Positions 36,612 through 47,404 of a stretch of DNA of 64,000 nucleotides are shown here, one piece after another. The DNA is taken from contig NZ_JALNTW010000001.1 in NCBI RefSeq assembly GCF_023161665.1, positions 684,791-748,790 of the forward strand. The letters are read 5' to 3'. The notes beneath the pieces were generated by a model. The model worked only from the letters and a program-made list of their open reading frames with translations, was not told the origin of the DNA and did not search any database. The stretch's first letter is position 1. Each line of letters opens with the position of its first letter. A program made the position numbers and the translations under genes. Source of the DNA: Shewanella sp. 1CM18E. Lineage in GTDB: Bacteria; Pseudomonadota; Gammaproteobacteria; Enterobacterales; Shewanellaceae.

Positions 36612-37369
36612 AAAAACAACCCGCCAATTTGCATCGCGATTGTGATACCAATAACTGAAGCAACTGTGAGTAATGTTGCGTGGCCCCAGCGCGAGATCCC
36701 AACGTTTAGGTGACCTTTAACCATATCTGATATTGAGTTAATCATCGGAAAACCTGGCACCAGCATTAACACACTTGCAGCCATAGGCAACTTAGGTGTA
36801 TCTGTCCAGTCAAACTGATAACCAGTTTGCGCGATTAAGGTCGTGACAAATGCTGTAACACTGAAATTAAGTAGCAAGTTATAGTGACGTTTAGCGATAG
36901 ATAAGCGCACAAACATGCCTGTGGCCGATGCCAGAAAAGTAATTAAACAAGCATTAAGATCGCCACCAAACAAATGACAAAAACTCGCACAAGATAGGCC
37001 AATCATAGGCACTACATATTTTGCTGGGTAAGTTTTTGGTTGAATTCGACCTACTCTTTTACGTACTTCATTGAGGCCGTAAATGCCTTTTTCAGTCAGT
37101 AAACAGATGCGTTGCAGCTCGCAAACCACGGTCATATTAATACCATGTTCACGAATACGGCGGGTGGTGGTAATACAGCGGCCAACAGAAAGGCTGGTTA
37201 ATACGAGTGAGTTAGAGGAAATAGAAATCTCAACACTCTCTAACCCTAAGGCGTGGCCTAGACGCTGAGTGATCTCTTCAACGAGTTCAGATTCAGCGCC
37301 ATAAGCAAGCAGAAGTTGAGCAACTCTAACGACCTGACGAGTAATGTCATTTTGCGTTGTAGCGTACAC
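36608..37369 (-). CDS. Threonine/serine exporter ThrE, large subunit (DUF1212-like)
   Basis: The 253-aa protein opens with a cytoplasmic domain typical of ThrE (VVRVAQLLLAYGAESELVEEITQRLGHALGLESVEISISSN). About five membrane helices follow, with VLMLVPGFPMINSISDMVKGH near the middle. It precedes and overlaps the small subunit gene by 4 bp. Together they correspond to the E. coli YjjP-YjjB pair, which exports succinate in some reports; threonine/serine versus dicarboxylate cannot be decided here. Confidence 0.87.
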   Translation of the reverse strand: MYATTQNDITRQVVRVAQLLLAYGAESELVEEITQRLGHALGLESVEISISSNSLVLTSLSVGRCITTTRRIREHGINMTVVCELQRICLLTEKGIYGLNEVRKRVGRIQPKTYPAKYVVPMIGLSCASFCHLFGGDLNACLITFLASATGMFVRLSIAKRHYNLLLNFSVTAFVTTLIAQTGYQFDWTDTPKLPMAASVLMLVPGFPMINSISDMVKGHLNVGISRWGHATLLTVASVIGITIAMQIGGLFL

Positions 37370-37396
37370 CTTGTCTCAACTTCCTCTTATGCAAAA

Positions 37397-38590
<1,194 letters not shown>

Positions 38591-38639
38591 TTATACTCTT
38601 AACGATTCTAGTCGCCAAAAAACAATTTAACTTAATTTA

Positions 38640-38671
38640 AAAAAAACAAAGCCCCACCAATGGCGGGGCTT
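38640..38671 (-). terminator. rpmA terminator
   Basis: On the minus strand AAGCCCC and GGGGCTT form a stem closed around CCATTGGT, followed by TTTGTTTTTT. It separates rplU-rpmA from obgE, so obgE needs read-through or its own promoter. Confidence 0.85.
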
Positions 38672-38698
38672 AATATCAATCTTAGCTTAAGCTACAGA

Positions 38699-38956
<258 letters not shown>

Positions 38957-38968
38957 TTATTCTCCTAA

Positions 38969-39280
38969 TTAAGCGTTGATAGCTGTAATTTTAACTTCGG
39001 TGAACCACTGACGGTGGCCCATTTTCTTATCGTGGTGCTTACGACGACGGAACTTAACGATAGTTACCTTCTCCGCACGGCCGTGGCTGATTACTTCAGC
39101 AACAACCTTACCACCTTCAACTAAAGGTGCACCTACGTGTACAGTTTCACCATCAGCAACCAAAAGAACTTGGTCAAATTCGATAGTTTCGCCTGTAGCA
39201 ACTTCTAATTTCTCTAAACGAACTGTATGGCCGGCTTCAACGCGATGTTGCTTGCCGCCACTTTGAAAAACAGCGTACAT
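38969..39280 (-). CDS. rplU: 50S ribosomal protein L21
   Basis: The 103-aa protein matches L21 throughout: [32 protein letters not shown], and the basic C-terminal [24 protein letters not shown]21 binds 23S rRNA and needs L20 for assembly. It heads rplU-rpmA and faces ispB across about 280 bp, as in E. coli. Confidence 0.98.
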   Translation of the reverse strand: MYAVFQSGGKQHRVEAGHTVRLEKLEVATGETIEFDQVLLVADGETVHVGAPLVEGGKVVAEVISHGRAEKVTIVKFRRRKHHDKKMGHRQWFTEVKITAINA

Positions 39281-39562
39281 AGCTATTTTACTCCGATATT
39301 TCTAACACGCCGCTCAAAACATATTTGTTTGATGCAGGGGTGCTATAAAAGCTTTAATGACAATGGTCGCGGAGTTTACGCTAAGAACTGGCTGCTGACA
39401 AGTCTTAATTAACATAGAATAAAAAAAGACCCAAATAACTCTCACAATTACTTACAACTGCTGTCTTGTACCGTAAATTTAGGTAGAATCCATTTATTAT
39501 AACATTTAAGCCTTAATTGCGCTGTATGTTAACCAGCAGCCAACAAGAACTAGAGCCTACTT
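39281..39562. promoter_or_regulatory. Divergent promoter region of rplU-rpmA and ispB
   Basis: The region holds no gene. It should carry the rplU promoter and 5' leader on the minus strand and the ispB promoter on the plus strand. Some L21 genes in other bacteria have structured leader RNAs, but I could not establish a conserved fold by eye. Confidence 0.55.
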
Positions 39563-40534
39563 ATGGATTTAAACGCCATTCGTCAATTGACTGATAGCGA
39601 TATGCAAGCTGTCAATCAACTGATCTATAAACAACTAGAGTCAGATGTTGCCCTAATTAATCAACTTGGGTTCTACATAATTAACGGTGGCGGTAAACGC
39701 TTACGACCTCTGCTCTCTATACTAGCAGCTCGAGCCATAGACTATAAAGGTGATTCTCACCTAAAATTAGCAGCAATTATTGAATTTATTCATACCGCAT
39801 CACTTTTACATGATGATGTAGTTGATGAGTCAATGCTGCGTCGTGGCAGAGAAACAGCCAACGCACTATTTGGCAATAGCGCCAGTGTATTGGTCGGAGA
39901 CTTCCTTTACACTCGCTCATTCCAAATGATGACTGAGCTAAAGTCGATGGAAGTGCTAGAGATCTTAGCTGATGCAACCAATGTGCTTGCTGAAGGCGAA
40001 GTTTTACAATTAATGAATTGTAATGACCCCGATACCACTGAAGACAGCTACATGCGTGTTATTTACTGCAAAACAGCAAAACTGTTTGAAGCAGCGACTC
40101 GCTTAGCAGGCCTTTTAGCTGATAGCCCTATAGAAGTGCAAACTGCATTAGCTGATTACGGTAAGTATTTAGGTACAGCGTTCCAATTAACTGACGACTT
40201 ACTTGACTATACTGCCGACACTGAAGAGCTTGGTAAGAATATTGGTGATGACCTTGCAGAAGGTAAACCAACTCTACCGCTCATTTTCGCTATGGCAAAT
40301 GGTAGCGATACAGAAAAAGCCCTTATCCGTGAAGCGATCGAAAAAGGCGACGGTACCGAGCATATCGAAACGATTCTTGCAGCCCTTAAAAATTGTGGTG
40401 CGCTTGAATATACCGAGCAACGTGCAATCGAAGAGTCAGAAAAAGCCATCGCGGCACTTTCTATCATTCCTGATTCAGATTACAAGACCGCATTAATTTC
40501 ACTGGCTATGATTGCAACTCAACGCAGCAATTAA
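39563..40534 (+). CDS. ispB: Octaprenyl diphosphate synthase
   Basis: The 323-aa protein is a trans-prenyltransferase that makes the C40 side chain of ubiquinone and menaquinone. The first Asp-rich motif is in LLHDDVVDES, preceded by GGGKRLRPLL. The second is in LTDDLLDYT. Residue spacing is that of long-chain synthases. Divergence from rplU-rpmA is the gammaproteobacterial order. Its quinone products feed the respiratory chains suggested elsewhere in the window. Confidence 0.96.
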   Translation: MDLNAIRQLTDSDMQAVNQLIYKQLESDVALINQLGFYIINGGGKRLRPLLSILAARAIDYKGDSHLKLAAIIEFIHTASLLHDDVVDESMLRRGRETANALFGNSASVLVGDFLYTRSFQMMTELKSMEVLEILADATNVLAEGEVLQLMNCNDPDTTEDSYMRVIYCKTAKLFEAATRLAGLLADSPIEVQTALADYGKYLGTAFQLTDDLLDYTADTEELGKNIGDDLAEGKPTLPLIFAMANGSDTEKALIREAIEKGDGTEHIETILAALKNCGALEYTEQRAIEESEKAIAALSIIPDSDYKTALISLAMIATQRSN

Positions 40535-40560
40535 TAGCGCTTCAGCTGATACGAAAAGAA

Positions 40561-40588
40561 AAAGGGAGCCTAGTAGGCTCCCTTTTTA
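40561..40588. terminator. Bidirectional terminator between ispB and mdh
   Basis: AAAGGGAGCC-TAGTA-GGCTCCCTTTTT has a 10-bp stem with A and T flanks. It lies between the convergent ispB and mdh genes. Confidence 0.92.
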
Positions 40589-40604
40589 ATAACCGTATTG
40601 ACGA

Positions 40605-41540
40605 TTACTTAACGAAATCGATACCTAGCTGGATATCAGCTTGTAATGTATCAAGCATTGCATCGCGAGCATTAGCCTCAAATACACTCACTTCGCCGTA
40701 AGCTAGCACTTCTTCAACGCCGTTCTTACCTAGTACAACTGATTGTGCGAAGAAATCAGCATGCTCACTACCACCATCTACATATGCGCATTCAACAACA
40801 TTTGCTTCGCCCTGTAGACCACGAACAAGTGATAAACCGAAACGACATGCTGCTTGACCCATAGACAGTGTTGCGCTGCCGCCACCAGCTTTAGCTTCAA
40901 CAACTTCAGTACCCGCATTCTGAATACGCGTAGTAAGGGCGGCAACTTCTGCATCAGTAAAGCTTACACCTTCAACTTGAGATAGTAGCGGTAAAATAGT
41001 TACACCACTATGGCCACCAATTACAGGCACTTTTACGTCAGCAACGTTTAAGCCTTTTGCTTCAGCAACAAACGTTTCTGAACGGATAACATCAAGAGTC
41101 GTCACACCGAATAAACGGTTTTTGTCGTAAACACCAGCCTTTTTCAATACTTCAGCCGCAATAGCAACCGTTGTATTTACAGGGTTAGTAATAATACCGA
41201 TAAGTGCTTTCGGACAAGTAGTCGCGCACTTTTCAACTAGATTACGCACGATACCTGCATTGATATTGAATAGATCTGAGCGATCCATGCCTGGTTTACG
41301 CGCAACACCCGCAGAGATAAGAACCACGTCAGCACCTTCTAGTGCAGGAGTTGGATCTTCACCAGCAAAACCTTTCACGTCAACCGCTGTTGGGATGTGG
41401 CTTAAATCAACCGCAACACCAGGAGTAACTGGAGCGATATCATAAAGCGACAAAGTAGAACCCGCAGGTAATTGTGTTTTTAACAGTAGGGCAAGTGCCT
41501 GGCCAATGCCGCCAGCAGCTCCAAGTACAGCAACTTTCAT
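40605..41540 (-). CDS. mdh: Malate dehydrogenase
   Basis: The protein (311 aa from ATG 41540) has the NAD-binding start [20 protein letters not shown]. The catalytic motifs are [15 protein letters not shown] and the active-site His in [13 protein letters not shown]. It oxidises malate to oxaloacetate in the TCA cycle. GGAG seven bases upstream favours 41540 over 41555. Facing argR is the usual order in Shewanella and Vibrio-like genomes, and the ARG boxes in between may affect both genes. Confidence 0.97.
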   Translation of the reverse strand: MKVAVLGAAGGIGQALALLLKTQLPAGSTLSLYDIAPVTPGVAVDLSHIPTAVDVKGFAGEDPTPALEGADVVLISAGVARKPGMDRSDLFNINAGIVRNLVEKCATTCPKALIGIITNPVNTTVAIAAEVLKKAGVYDKNRLFGVTTLDVIRSETFVAEAKGLNVADVKVPVIGGHSGVTILPLLSQVEGVSFTDAEVAALTTRIQNAGTEVVEAKAGGGSATLSMGQAACRFGLSLVRGLQGEANVVECAYVDGGSEHADFFAQSVVLGKNGVEEVLAYGEVSVFEANARDAMLDTLQADIQLGIDFVK

Positions 41541-41744
41541 AGTTATCTCCGTCAATTCTCGGATTTTTGTGATTTAGATCTATTTTTCTAATGCCGCAAC
41601 AGTACTGGATTCACAATTAAATTTCAATTATCCCTTAGTCGTGTTCCGTATAATCTAGAACACTAATATAAAAGGGTTAACTCGCGAAGCGGGCGGGAAT
41701 GAGACTTACGGGCAATTTGACGAGATAGATTAGAATGACAAAAA

Positions 41745-41814
41745 TTAGAATAATCATTCTAACTTAAATAGACTGTTATCGTCCATTGCCTCTGCCAGTG
41801 AATTTTTATTCATT
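41745..41814. promoter_or_regulatory. ARG boxes between mdh and argR
   Basis: AGTGAATTTTTATTCATT at 41797-41814 fits the ArgR consensus (TGAAT-N4-ATTCA). A second perfect palindrome TTAGAAT-AATC-ATTCTAA at 41745-41762 resembles it, and a further TTAGAAT lies at 41730-41736. ArgR probably represses its own gene here. Confidence 0.75.
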
Positions 41815-41891
41815 AAAACGAATATTATTTGACAAAAATTGCTAAAATAATCATCATGAAACAGATCTTATTGAATAAAGAATAAAAAAAT

Positions 41892-42362
41892 ATGCAAGCA
41901 AGTAAAAATCAAGATGATTTAGTTAAGACCTTCAAATCTATTTTAAAAGAAGAGCGATTTGGCTCTCAAAGTGAAATTGTTACCGCTCTGCAAGCTGAGG
42001 GCTTTGGCAACATTAACCAATCTAAAGTCTCTCGTATGCTAAGTAAGTTCGGCGCCGTTAGAACTCGTAATGCTAAGCAAGAGATGGTTTATTGCCTACC
42101 TGCCGAATTAGGTGTGCCAACGGCCGGTAGCCCGCTTAAAAATCTCGTTCTCGACGTTGACCACAACCAAGCTATGATCGTGGTTAGAACCAGCCCTGGT
42201 GCGGCGCAGCTGATTGCACGTTTACTTGACTCAATAGGTAAACCTGAAGGCATTTTGGGCACAATTGCTGGTGACGATACCATCTTTATTTGCCCGTCTA
42301 GCATCCATAATGTCGAAGACACACTAGAAACCGTAAAGTCATTGTTTAATTACGCTGACTAA
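41892..42362 (+). CDS. argR: Arginine repressor
   Basis: The 156-aa protein has an N-terminal winged helix with recognition segment [15 protein letters not shown]. The C-terminal domain makes hexamers and binds arginine, with the motif [11 protein letters not shown]. ArgR represses arginine synthesis and in some bacteria activates catabolism. It is monocistronic, with good ARG boxes upstream. Confidence 0.97.
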   Translation: MQASKNQDDLVKTFKSILKEERFGSQSEIVTALQAEGFGNINQSKVSRMLSKFGAVRTRNAKQEMVYCLPAELGVPTAGSPLKNLVLDVDHNQAMIVVRTSPGAAQLIARLLDSIGKPEGILGTIAGDDTIFICPSSIHNVEDTLETVKSLFNYAD

Positions 42363-42829
42363 GTGTCACGCTATAATTACAACACCTGCGGTAAAACACG
42401 TAAAAATATTAATAAACTTAATGCCATAAAGAGATGTATGGCATTAAGTTTTGTTAAATTCTGCTTTGATAACTCAAATTTCAGTCCCAAAACAGCACAT
42501 TCCTGCCCTGCTCTAATAACCCTGTTCAACTGACTATCCTTGCCACAAATCTAGCTTTTACTCGCTATCATGTTAACTTCAGCTTAGCTTTCAACATCAT
42601 CAACTCTGCAATCTGAGCAAATTTATCGAACCTAACTGCCAGTAATACTAATGCGCTCGCCTAAACAGACTCGGAAAATCCCACCAGCATCCTATAGCTA
42701 CTCATTTTCTAGCTGGAGTCACAGAGATACTCAAAGATTGTTTTATACAATATATTGAATAGCGTCTTCTCTCTTGAGCAATTATCGTTATAATCCTTTA
42801 TGACAGTTTTGTAAGCTGAGGGTGACTAA
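42363..42829. other. Intergenic region with argR terminator hairpin
   Basis: AACTTAATGCCAT and ATGGCATTAAGTT form a perfect 13-bp stem at 42415-42450 with a 10-base loop, followed by TTGTT. It is probably the argR terminator. In the remaining 380 bp I see no gene. The cupin promoter should lie near 42740-42820. Confidence 0.65.
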
Positions 42830-43300
42830 ATGCATAAGAGTAAAATAATAAATATCAATGATCTATGCTGGGAATCGTGGCAACACGAAGACGAATACGC
42901 CAGCGATCAAAAACATCTTGGTGATATGGCCGGTGGCGAAAAAATTGGTGTAACTATGGAGCGCTTACCACCAGGAAAGTCTTCAGCAGTCGCCCATTAT
43001 CACACCAAAGAAGAAGAGCATATTTATGCTATGCAAGGTGAAGCAACTTTGTATATCGACGGTGAGCCTCATATATTCAGCCAAGGCCAATATATCTGCT
43101 TCAATGCCGATACGGGTATAGCTCATAAGCTATTTAACCATAGCGAAAACGACTTTATCTTTATCGTTGTTGGCAATAGAGATATTCATGACGTTGTGGT
43201 TTATCCTGAAAATAACAAAGTTCTGGTTAAATCAGTCAACGAAATCTATACCCGTAGACCGACAAACTACTGGGACAAAGATGAAATGCCTGCTAAATAA
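42830..43300 (+). CDS. Cupin-domain protein
   Basis: The 156-aa protein is a single cupin. The metal-binding motif is AHYHTKEEEHIYAMQGEATLYIDGE (H-x-H...E), and the second motif is FNADTGIAHKLFNHSEND. Related cupins include quinone- or amino-acid-modifying enzymes and sugar isomerases, but nothing here specifies a substrate. It carries no signal peptide. It is monocistronic and ends in a strong terminator. Confidence 0.82.
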   Translation: MHKSKIININDLCWESWQHEDEYASDQKHLGDMAGGEKIGVTMERLPPGKSSAVAHYHTKEEEHIYAMQGEATLYIDGEPHIFSQGQYICFNADTGIAHKLFNHSENDFIFIVVGNRDIHDVVVYPENNKVLVKSVNEIYTRRPTNYWDKDEMPAK

Positions 43301-43304
43301 CCAT

Positions 43305-43334
43305 AAAAAACGCACCTAATAAGGTGCGTTTTTT
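43305..43334. terminator. Bidirectional terminator after the cupin gene
   Basis: Six A, CGCACCT-AATA-AGGTGCG, then T residues: a clean stem between the convergent cupin and DyP genes. Confidence 0.92.
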
Positions 43335-43360
43335 ATTTATACATTAACTAGCCTAGGGTA

Positions 43361-44293
43361 CTACTCTGCTGTGATCATAAAATCTAATGATGGAGCAAAG
43401 AATGATGACCCGGTTAATGCTTGAGTAAAGTGCATTAAATGGTCGTGGTTCCCCTCATTGTCACCATACACCATGCTCTCAAGCATCTTTTCAAAATTCA
43501 CAGAATTACGGCAAGTAGAGATAAACATTAAGCCCTGCTCTTTAACCGAGCCATAAGGCATGCTCTGACGTAAAATTTCCATCGACTTACCTTCACTATC
43601 TTTAAGGTTTACGCGTTTGATATGGCTAGTCAATGGCTTATCAGCTGATTCATACTCAATATTATCAACCTTAGTACGGCCGATTACATCTTCTTGCTTT
43701 TTAACCGGTAGGCGGTTCCACTTACTCAAGTTATGAGCAAACTTTTGCACATGGATATAACTACCACCTTTAAAGCGGCTATCTTCTTCGCCAATCAGTG
43801 CCACTTCTTGACGGCTACGCCCTTTAGGGTTCTCTGTACCGTCAACAAAACCAGTTAAATCACGCGCGTCCAAAAATCTAAAGCCACGCTCTTCATCAAC
43901 CAGCTCTACAAGACCTTCAAACATTTGGTTTACTTCGTTTGCAACCAAATGAAGTATATCAAAACGATCACAACGGATATGCACAAACAAATCGTATTCG
44001 ATAGCAGGCGCATCACGAGTACCTTTGTTCATTGCAGGAAAAGGCTTTAGCTGCTCAGGTCGAGCACTTGGGTATAGTGTGTCCCAATAGTTAGCGCCAA
44101 TGGCAACAAAACCATTAAATGCACTATCAGAGTATTGATCTGCTAATTCATAAATATATTGAGCTACATTCGCCACACAAGGACGCATATCAGACTCAAC
44201 ATTGTCGTTAGCATTAAACATTAAATAGACACTGTGCAAGTTCCCTTCTGCACATACTCCAAGCTGTTCACGCGGCATAACCTGACTATCCAT
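43361..44293 (-). CDS. DyP-type haem peroxidase
   Basis: The protein (310 aa from ATG 44293) has the distal DyP motif GFVDGTENP with catalytic Asp, and the proximal His and Arg regions in the second half (SGK...ILRQSMPYGS). It closely resembles the cytoplasmic Shewanella enzyme TyrA, which oxidises dyes and possibly haem. It has no Tat or Sec signal. The open frame reaches 44344; I prefer ATG 44293 because the protein from MPREQLGVCAEGN matches the family and the extra residues do not. AAAGGG lies 12 bases upstream, a poor spacing. A start at 44344 is possible. It is monocistronic. Confidence 0.92.
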   Translation of the reverse strand: MDSQVMPREQLGVCAEGNLHSVYLMFNANDNVESDMRPCVANVAQYIYELADQYSDSAFNGFVAIGANYWDTLYPSARPEQLKPFPAMNKGTRDAPAIEYDLFVHIRCDRFDILHLVANEVNQMFEGLVELVDEERGFRFLDARDLTGFVDGTENPKGRSRQEVALIGEEDSRFKGGSYIHVQKFAHNLSKWNRLPVKKQEDVIGRTKVDNIEYESADKPLTSHIKRVNLKDSEGKSMEILRQSMPYGSVKEQGLMFISTCRNSVNFEKMLESMVYGDNEGNHDHLMHFTQALTGSSFFAPSLDFMITAE

Positions 44294-44552
44294 TATTTTA
44301 AGTAACCCTTTTGCTGAATTTAATTTCGGCAACATTATGTACAACTTTAGTCATTAATATCATTAACTGACGCACAATAACTAGAATTAAAACAGAAATG
44401 TTGGTTGTCACGCAGATTTAGACAAAGCTCAAATAGATCAAGATCGCAAAATATATCGCTATCACCTTTACAGCCAGTGCCAATCGCTTAGTCATTACCT
44501 TATACGATTAAACTAAACCCAAGCTTAATCTGAAGTTATATCGTGCATCACC

Positions 44553-45584
44553 TTATGAAAACAGCACCAAACTGCGATTTTTGTAGGTTATATCAACTCG
44601 ATCTCCAACTGAAAAATCAAGATCTGTACTGTGGACATCTAATACGTTTGTGCCAACCTGTACTTGATATTGGCAAATATTGCCAAGAAAGCGTCGCTCA
44701 AGAATCTCTCCTTTGCCTTTAGCAGTGCCTGTTAAGTGTAAATGTTGTGGCCTAACTAAAAGCTCTACGTCACTGCCTACAGCATTGCTAATTGGCTTAT
44801 TACTGGCTATTTCCCCAATTGAGGTTTCCACTGTATGGCTATCAATAATCTGTGCTGTTAAATAGTTAGCTGTACCCAAAAAATCTGCAACATATCGATC
44901 TGAAGGCGCGGAATATAAGTTTTCAGCATCACCACATTGCACAATATGCCCTTCGTTAAACAAAGCCAATTTATCGGCGAACACAAATGCCTCATCTTTA
45001 CTGTGAGTAACAAAAACAGCACTGACATTATGTTTTTTAAGGATCTCTCTGATCTCTAACATCATCTCTTTACGCACTTTAGCATCGATATTAGAAAATG
45101 GTTCGTCGAGTAACAGCACTTCAGGTTCATAAGCTAATGCTCTAGCAATAGAGACCCTTTGTTGCTGCCCGCCTGATAGCTCATGAGGATAACGCTTAGC
45201 TAAACCCTCTAACTTAACAAGGCCGAGCATCTCTTCTAATCGAGCTTTGCGTAATTTCTTATTACGAGTTTGCACACCAAATAAAATATTGTCAGCCACA
45301 GTGAGATGCGGAAATAGCGCGTAATCTTGGAAGATCATCCCCACACCACGCTTTTCACTAGCGATAAACTGATTCTTATCGGCAACGACTCTATTGTTGA
45401 TAATAATTGAACCTTGGCTGATAGACTGTAAACCGGCAATTGCCCGCAGCAAGGTTGTTTTACCACAACCACTAGGGCCTAGCAGTGCCACGATTTCACC
45501 CTTTTCAACAGTAAGATCTAAGCCTTTTAAGATCACTTGCCCTTGGTAGTCACTAAATACTTGATGTATTGCTAATGTCGCCAT
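44553..45584 (-). CDS. fbpC: Ferric iron ABC transporter, ATP-binding protein
   Basis: The 343-aa protein has Walker A GPSGCGKTT, signature LSGGQQQR, Walker B LLLDEPFSN and the switch His (VFVTHSKDE). A C-terminal TOBE-like regulatory domain follows (VELLVRPQHLHL). It is of the FbpC/PotA/CysA type. It is the last gene of an fbpA-fbpB-fbpC run and starts 1 bp after fbpB ends. Confidence 0.92.
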   Translation of the reverse strand: MATLAIHQVFSDYQGQVILKGLDLTVEKGEIVALLGPSGCGKTTLLRAIAGLQSISQGSIIINNRVVADKNQFIASEKRGVGMIFQDYALFPHLTVADNILFGVQTRNKKLRKARLEEMLGLVKLEGLAKRYPHELSGGQQQRVSIARALAYEPEVLLLDEPFSNIDAKVRKEMMLEIREILKKHNVSAVFVTHSKDEAFVFADKLALFNEGHIVQCGDAENLYSAPSDRYVADFLGTANYLTAQIIDSHTVETSIGEIASNKPISNAVGSDVELLVRPQHLHLTGTAKGKGEILERRFLGNICQYQVQVGTNVLDVHSTDLDFSVGDRVDITYKNRSLVLFS

Positions 45585-45585
45585 A

Positions 45586-47217
45586 TTAATTATCTTGCTC
45601 CAAGGAACGATTCAGATAGATAAGCGGAATTAGGCCAACTAGCACAATTACAATTGCTGCTAACGCCCCGTGCTCAAGTTGCTCATCCGATACAAACTGA
45701 TATACATAAGTCGCTAAATTTTCAAAGCCTATAGGCCTAAGTAATAAGGCTGCAGGTAACTCTTTCATGCATTCGATGAAGACTAACAATAACCCAGCAA
45801 AAATACCTTTTCGAAGTAGAGGAATATGCACTAAACGCAACAAGTTCATCGGCTTTAACCCCATAGTTATGCCGGCCATATCAAGCGATGGCGAAATGCG
45901 TTTATAACTATTTTCGATACTACCAATGGCTATTGCCGCAAAGCGAATGCAGAATGCGCAAACAATAATAAAACTGCTTCCAGTAAAGATTAAACCGGGT
46001 CCCTGAACATCAAAGTACAAAGCTATGTCATCAATCGCGAAATCTATAACGGTAAAAGGGACTAATATACCTATCGCCAACACAGTACCGGGCAATGCAT
46101 AACCTGTTGACGCTAACCGTGAAGGCAAAATATCTGCTCTTCGCGGGCTAATTCGGCGAATAAACATCAGCAAAATACCGATAGCAACACAAATAACACT
46201 CGCCACCATGGCTATCCACAGACTATTAAAACTGTATTCAAAAAACTCTTCATTCCAGCTTTCAGCGAAATAGCCATAAGCGTATTGCAATAAAATGATG
46301 AAAGGCAATAAAAACGCCAACACCAGCAAGGTACAGCAATAGCCCAAAGCCAGCATAGCTTTGGCACCTTTTAAAGGGTAGATATCTAGTTCACCGGGAG
46401 TTGATTGTTTTTGAAACAGCTTTTGTTTGCGACGGGCAAATCGCTCAAAGCCCACCATGGCAAAAATCACCAACAACATTATGGTTGAGAGCTTAGCCGC
46501 TGCCGTCAAACTGCCATATTCAAACCAAGTATCGTAAACCGCAGTTGTTAAAGTGGGTACAGCAAAATAGCTTACCGTGGCAAAATCAGCGGCAGTTTCC
46601 ATGGCAACTAACGCAGCTCCCACTGCAAATGCTGGCCGCGCCATAGGCAGGCTTAAACGCCAAAAACTCTTCCAAGGCCCGCAGCCCATCACTCGAGTGG
46701 CTTGGGTTAAACTGGCTGACTGCTCCATAAAGGCGGTTCTTGCCAATAAGTAAATATAGGGAAATAACACCAGTGCTAACATGATAGCTGCACCGCCTAA
46801 GGATCGAACTTCAGGAAAGTGGTAATCTTGCGGCGATTGCCAAGCAAAAAATGCCCGTAAGCTTCGCTGCACCGGCCCCGCATAATCAAGCAAGTCGGTA
46901 TACACATAAGCGACTACATAGGCAGGCATAGCTAACGGCAGTAATAAAGCCCACTGAAAAATACGTCTACCGGGAAAATCACATTTAGCCACCAGCCAAG
47001 CAGCAGGGATCGCGATAATTAACGAACCTAGCACCACCCAAAACATCAGCCATAAACTGTTACTAATATAGGTAGGCAACACGGTATTAAAAAGGTGGGG
47101 AAACACAGATTCATCAGGCATAAATGACTGACCAATAAGTGCAATAAGTGGTGTGATAACCAGTAATGCTAACGTATAACCTGTGACAGACCAGCCCTTG
47201 GCTAAGCCTAAAACCAT
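45586..47217 (-). CDS. fbpB: Ferric iron ABC transporter, fused permease
   Basis: The 543-aa protein holds two permease halves, each with six helices or nearly so. The first EAA-like loop lies near VMGCGPWKSFWRLSLPMARPAF and the second near MAGITMGLKPMNLLRLVHIPLLRKG. A duplicated permease is typical of FbpB and HitB-type iron transporters. It lies between fbpA and fbpC. Confidence 0.92.
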   Translation of the reverse strand: MVLGLAKGWSVTGYTLALLVITPLIALIGQSFMPDESVFPHLFNTVLPTYISNSLWLMFWVVLGSLIIAIPAAWLVAKCDFPGRRIFQWALLLPLAMPAYVVAYVYTDLLDYAGPVQRSLRAFFAWQSPQDYHFPEVRSLGGAAIMLALVLFPYIYLLARTAFMEQSASLTQATRVMGCGPWKSFWRLSLPMARPAFAVGAALVAMETAADFATVSYFAVPTLTTAVYDTWFEYGSLTAAAKLSTIMLLVIFAMVGFERFARRKQKLFQKQSTPGELDIYPLKGAKAMLALGYCCTLLVLAFLLPFIILLQYAYGYFAESWNEEFFEYSFNSLWIAMVASVICVAIGILLMFIRRISPRRADILPSRLASTGYALPGTVLAIGILVPFTVIDFAIDDIALYFDVQGPGLIFTGSSFIIVCAFCIRFAAIAIGSIENSYKRISPSLDMAGITMGLKPMNLLRLVHIPLLRKGIFAGLLLVFIECMKELPAALLLRPIGFENLATYVYQFVSDEQLEHGALAAIVIVLVGLIPLIYLNRSLEQDN

Positions 47218-47266
47218 AATTTTAACTACCTAAGTAAAAGAAACGATGCGTTGTTAGAAACAAGAA

Positions 47267-47318
47267 AACCTATCTTATTGCCATCAGCATAAGATAGGTT
47301 CAATGAGGTGTTTCATTG
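47267..47318 (-). promoter_or_regulatory. Two hairpins between fbpA and fbpB
   Basis: AACCTATCTTAT and ATAAGATAGGTT make a perfect 12-bp stem with a 10-base loop (47267-47300). CAATGA/TCATTG makes a second hairpin at 47301-47318. On the fbp transcript they lie just after fbpA and have no T-tract of note, so they look more like mRNA-stabilising or attenuating structures than a full terminator. Confidence 0.6.
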
Positions 47319-47404
47319 GCGCCCACATATTACTAGCTTATAGCCAGTTTGGCGTAGTCTACGCCTAACGTGTTAGCTCAACCTTAAACAACTTTATCAC
47401 TAAG

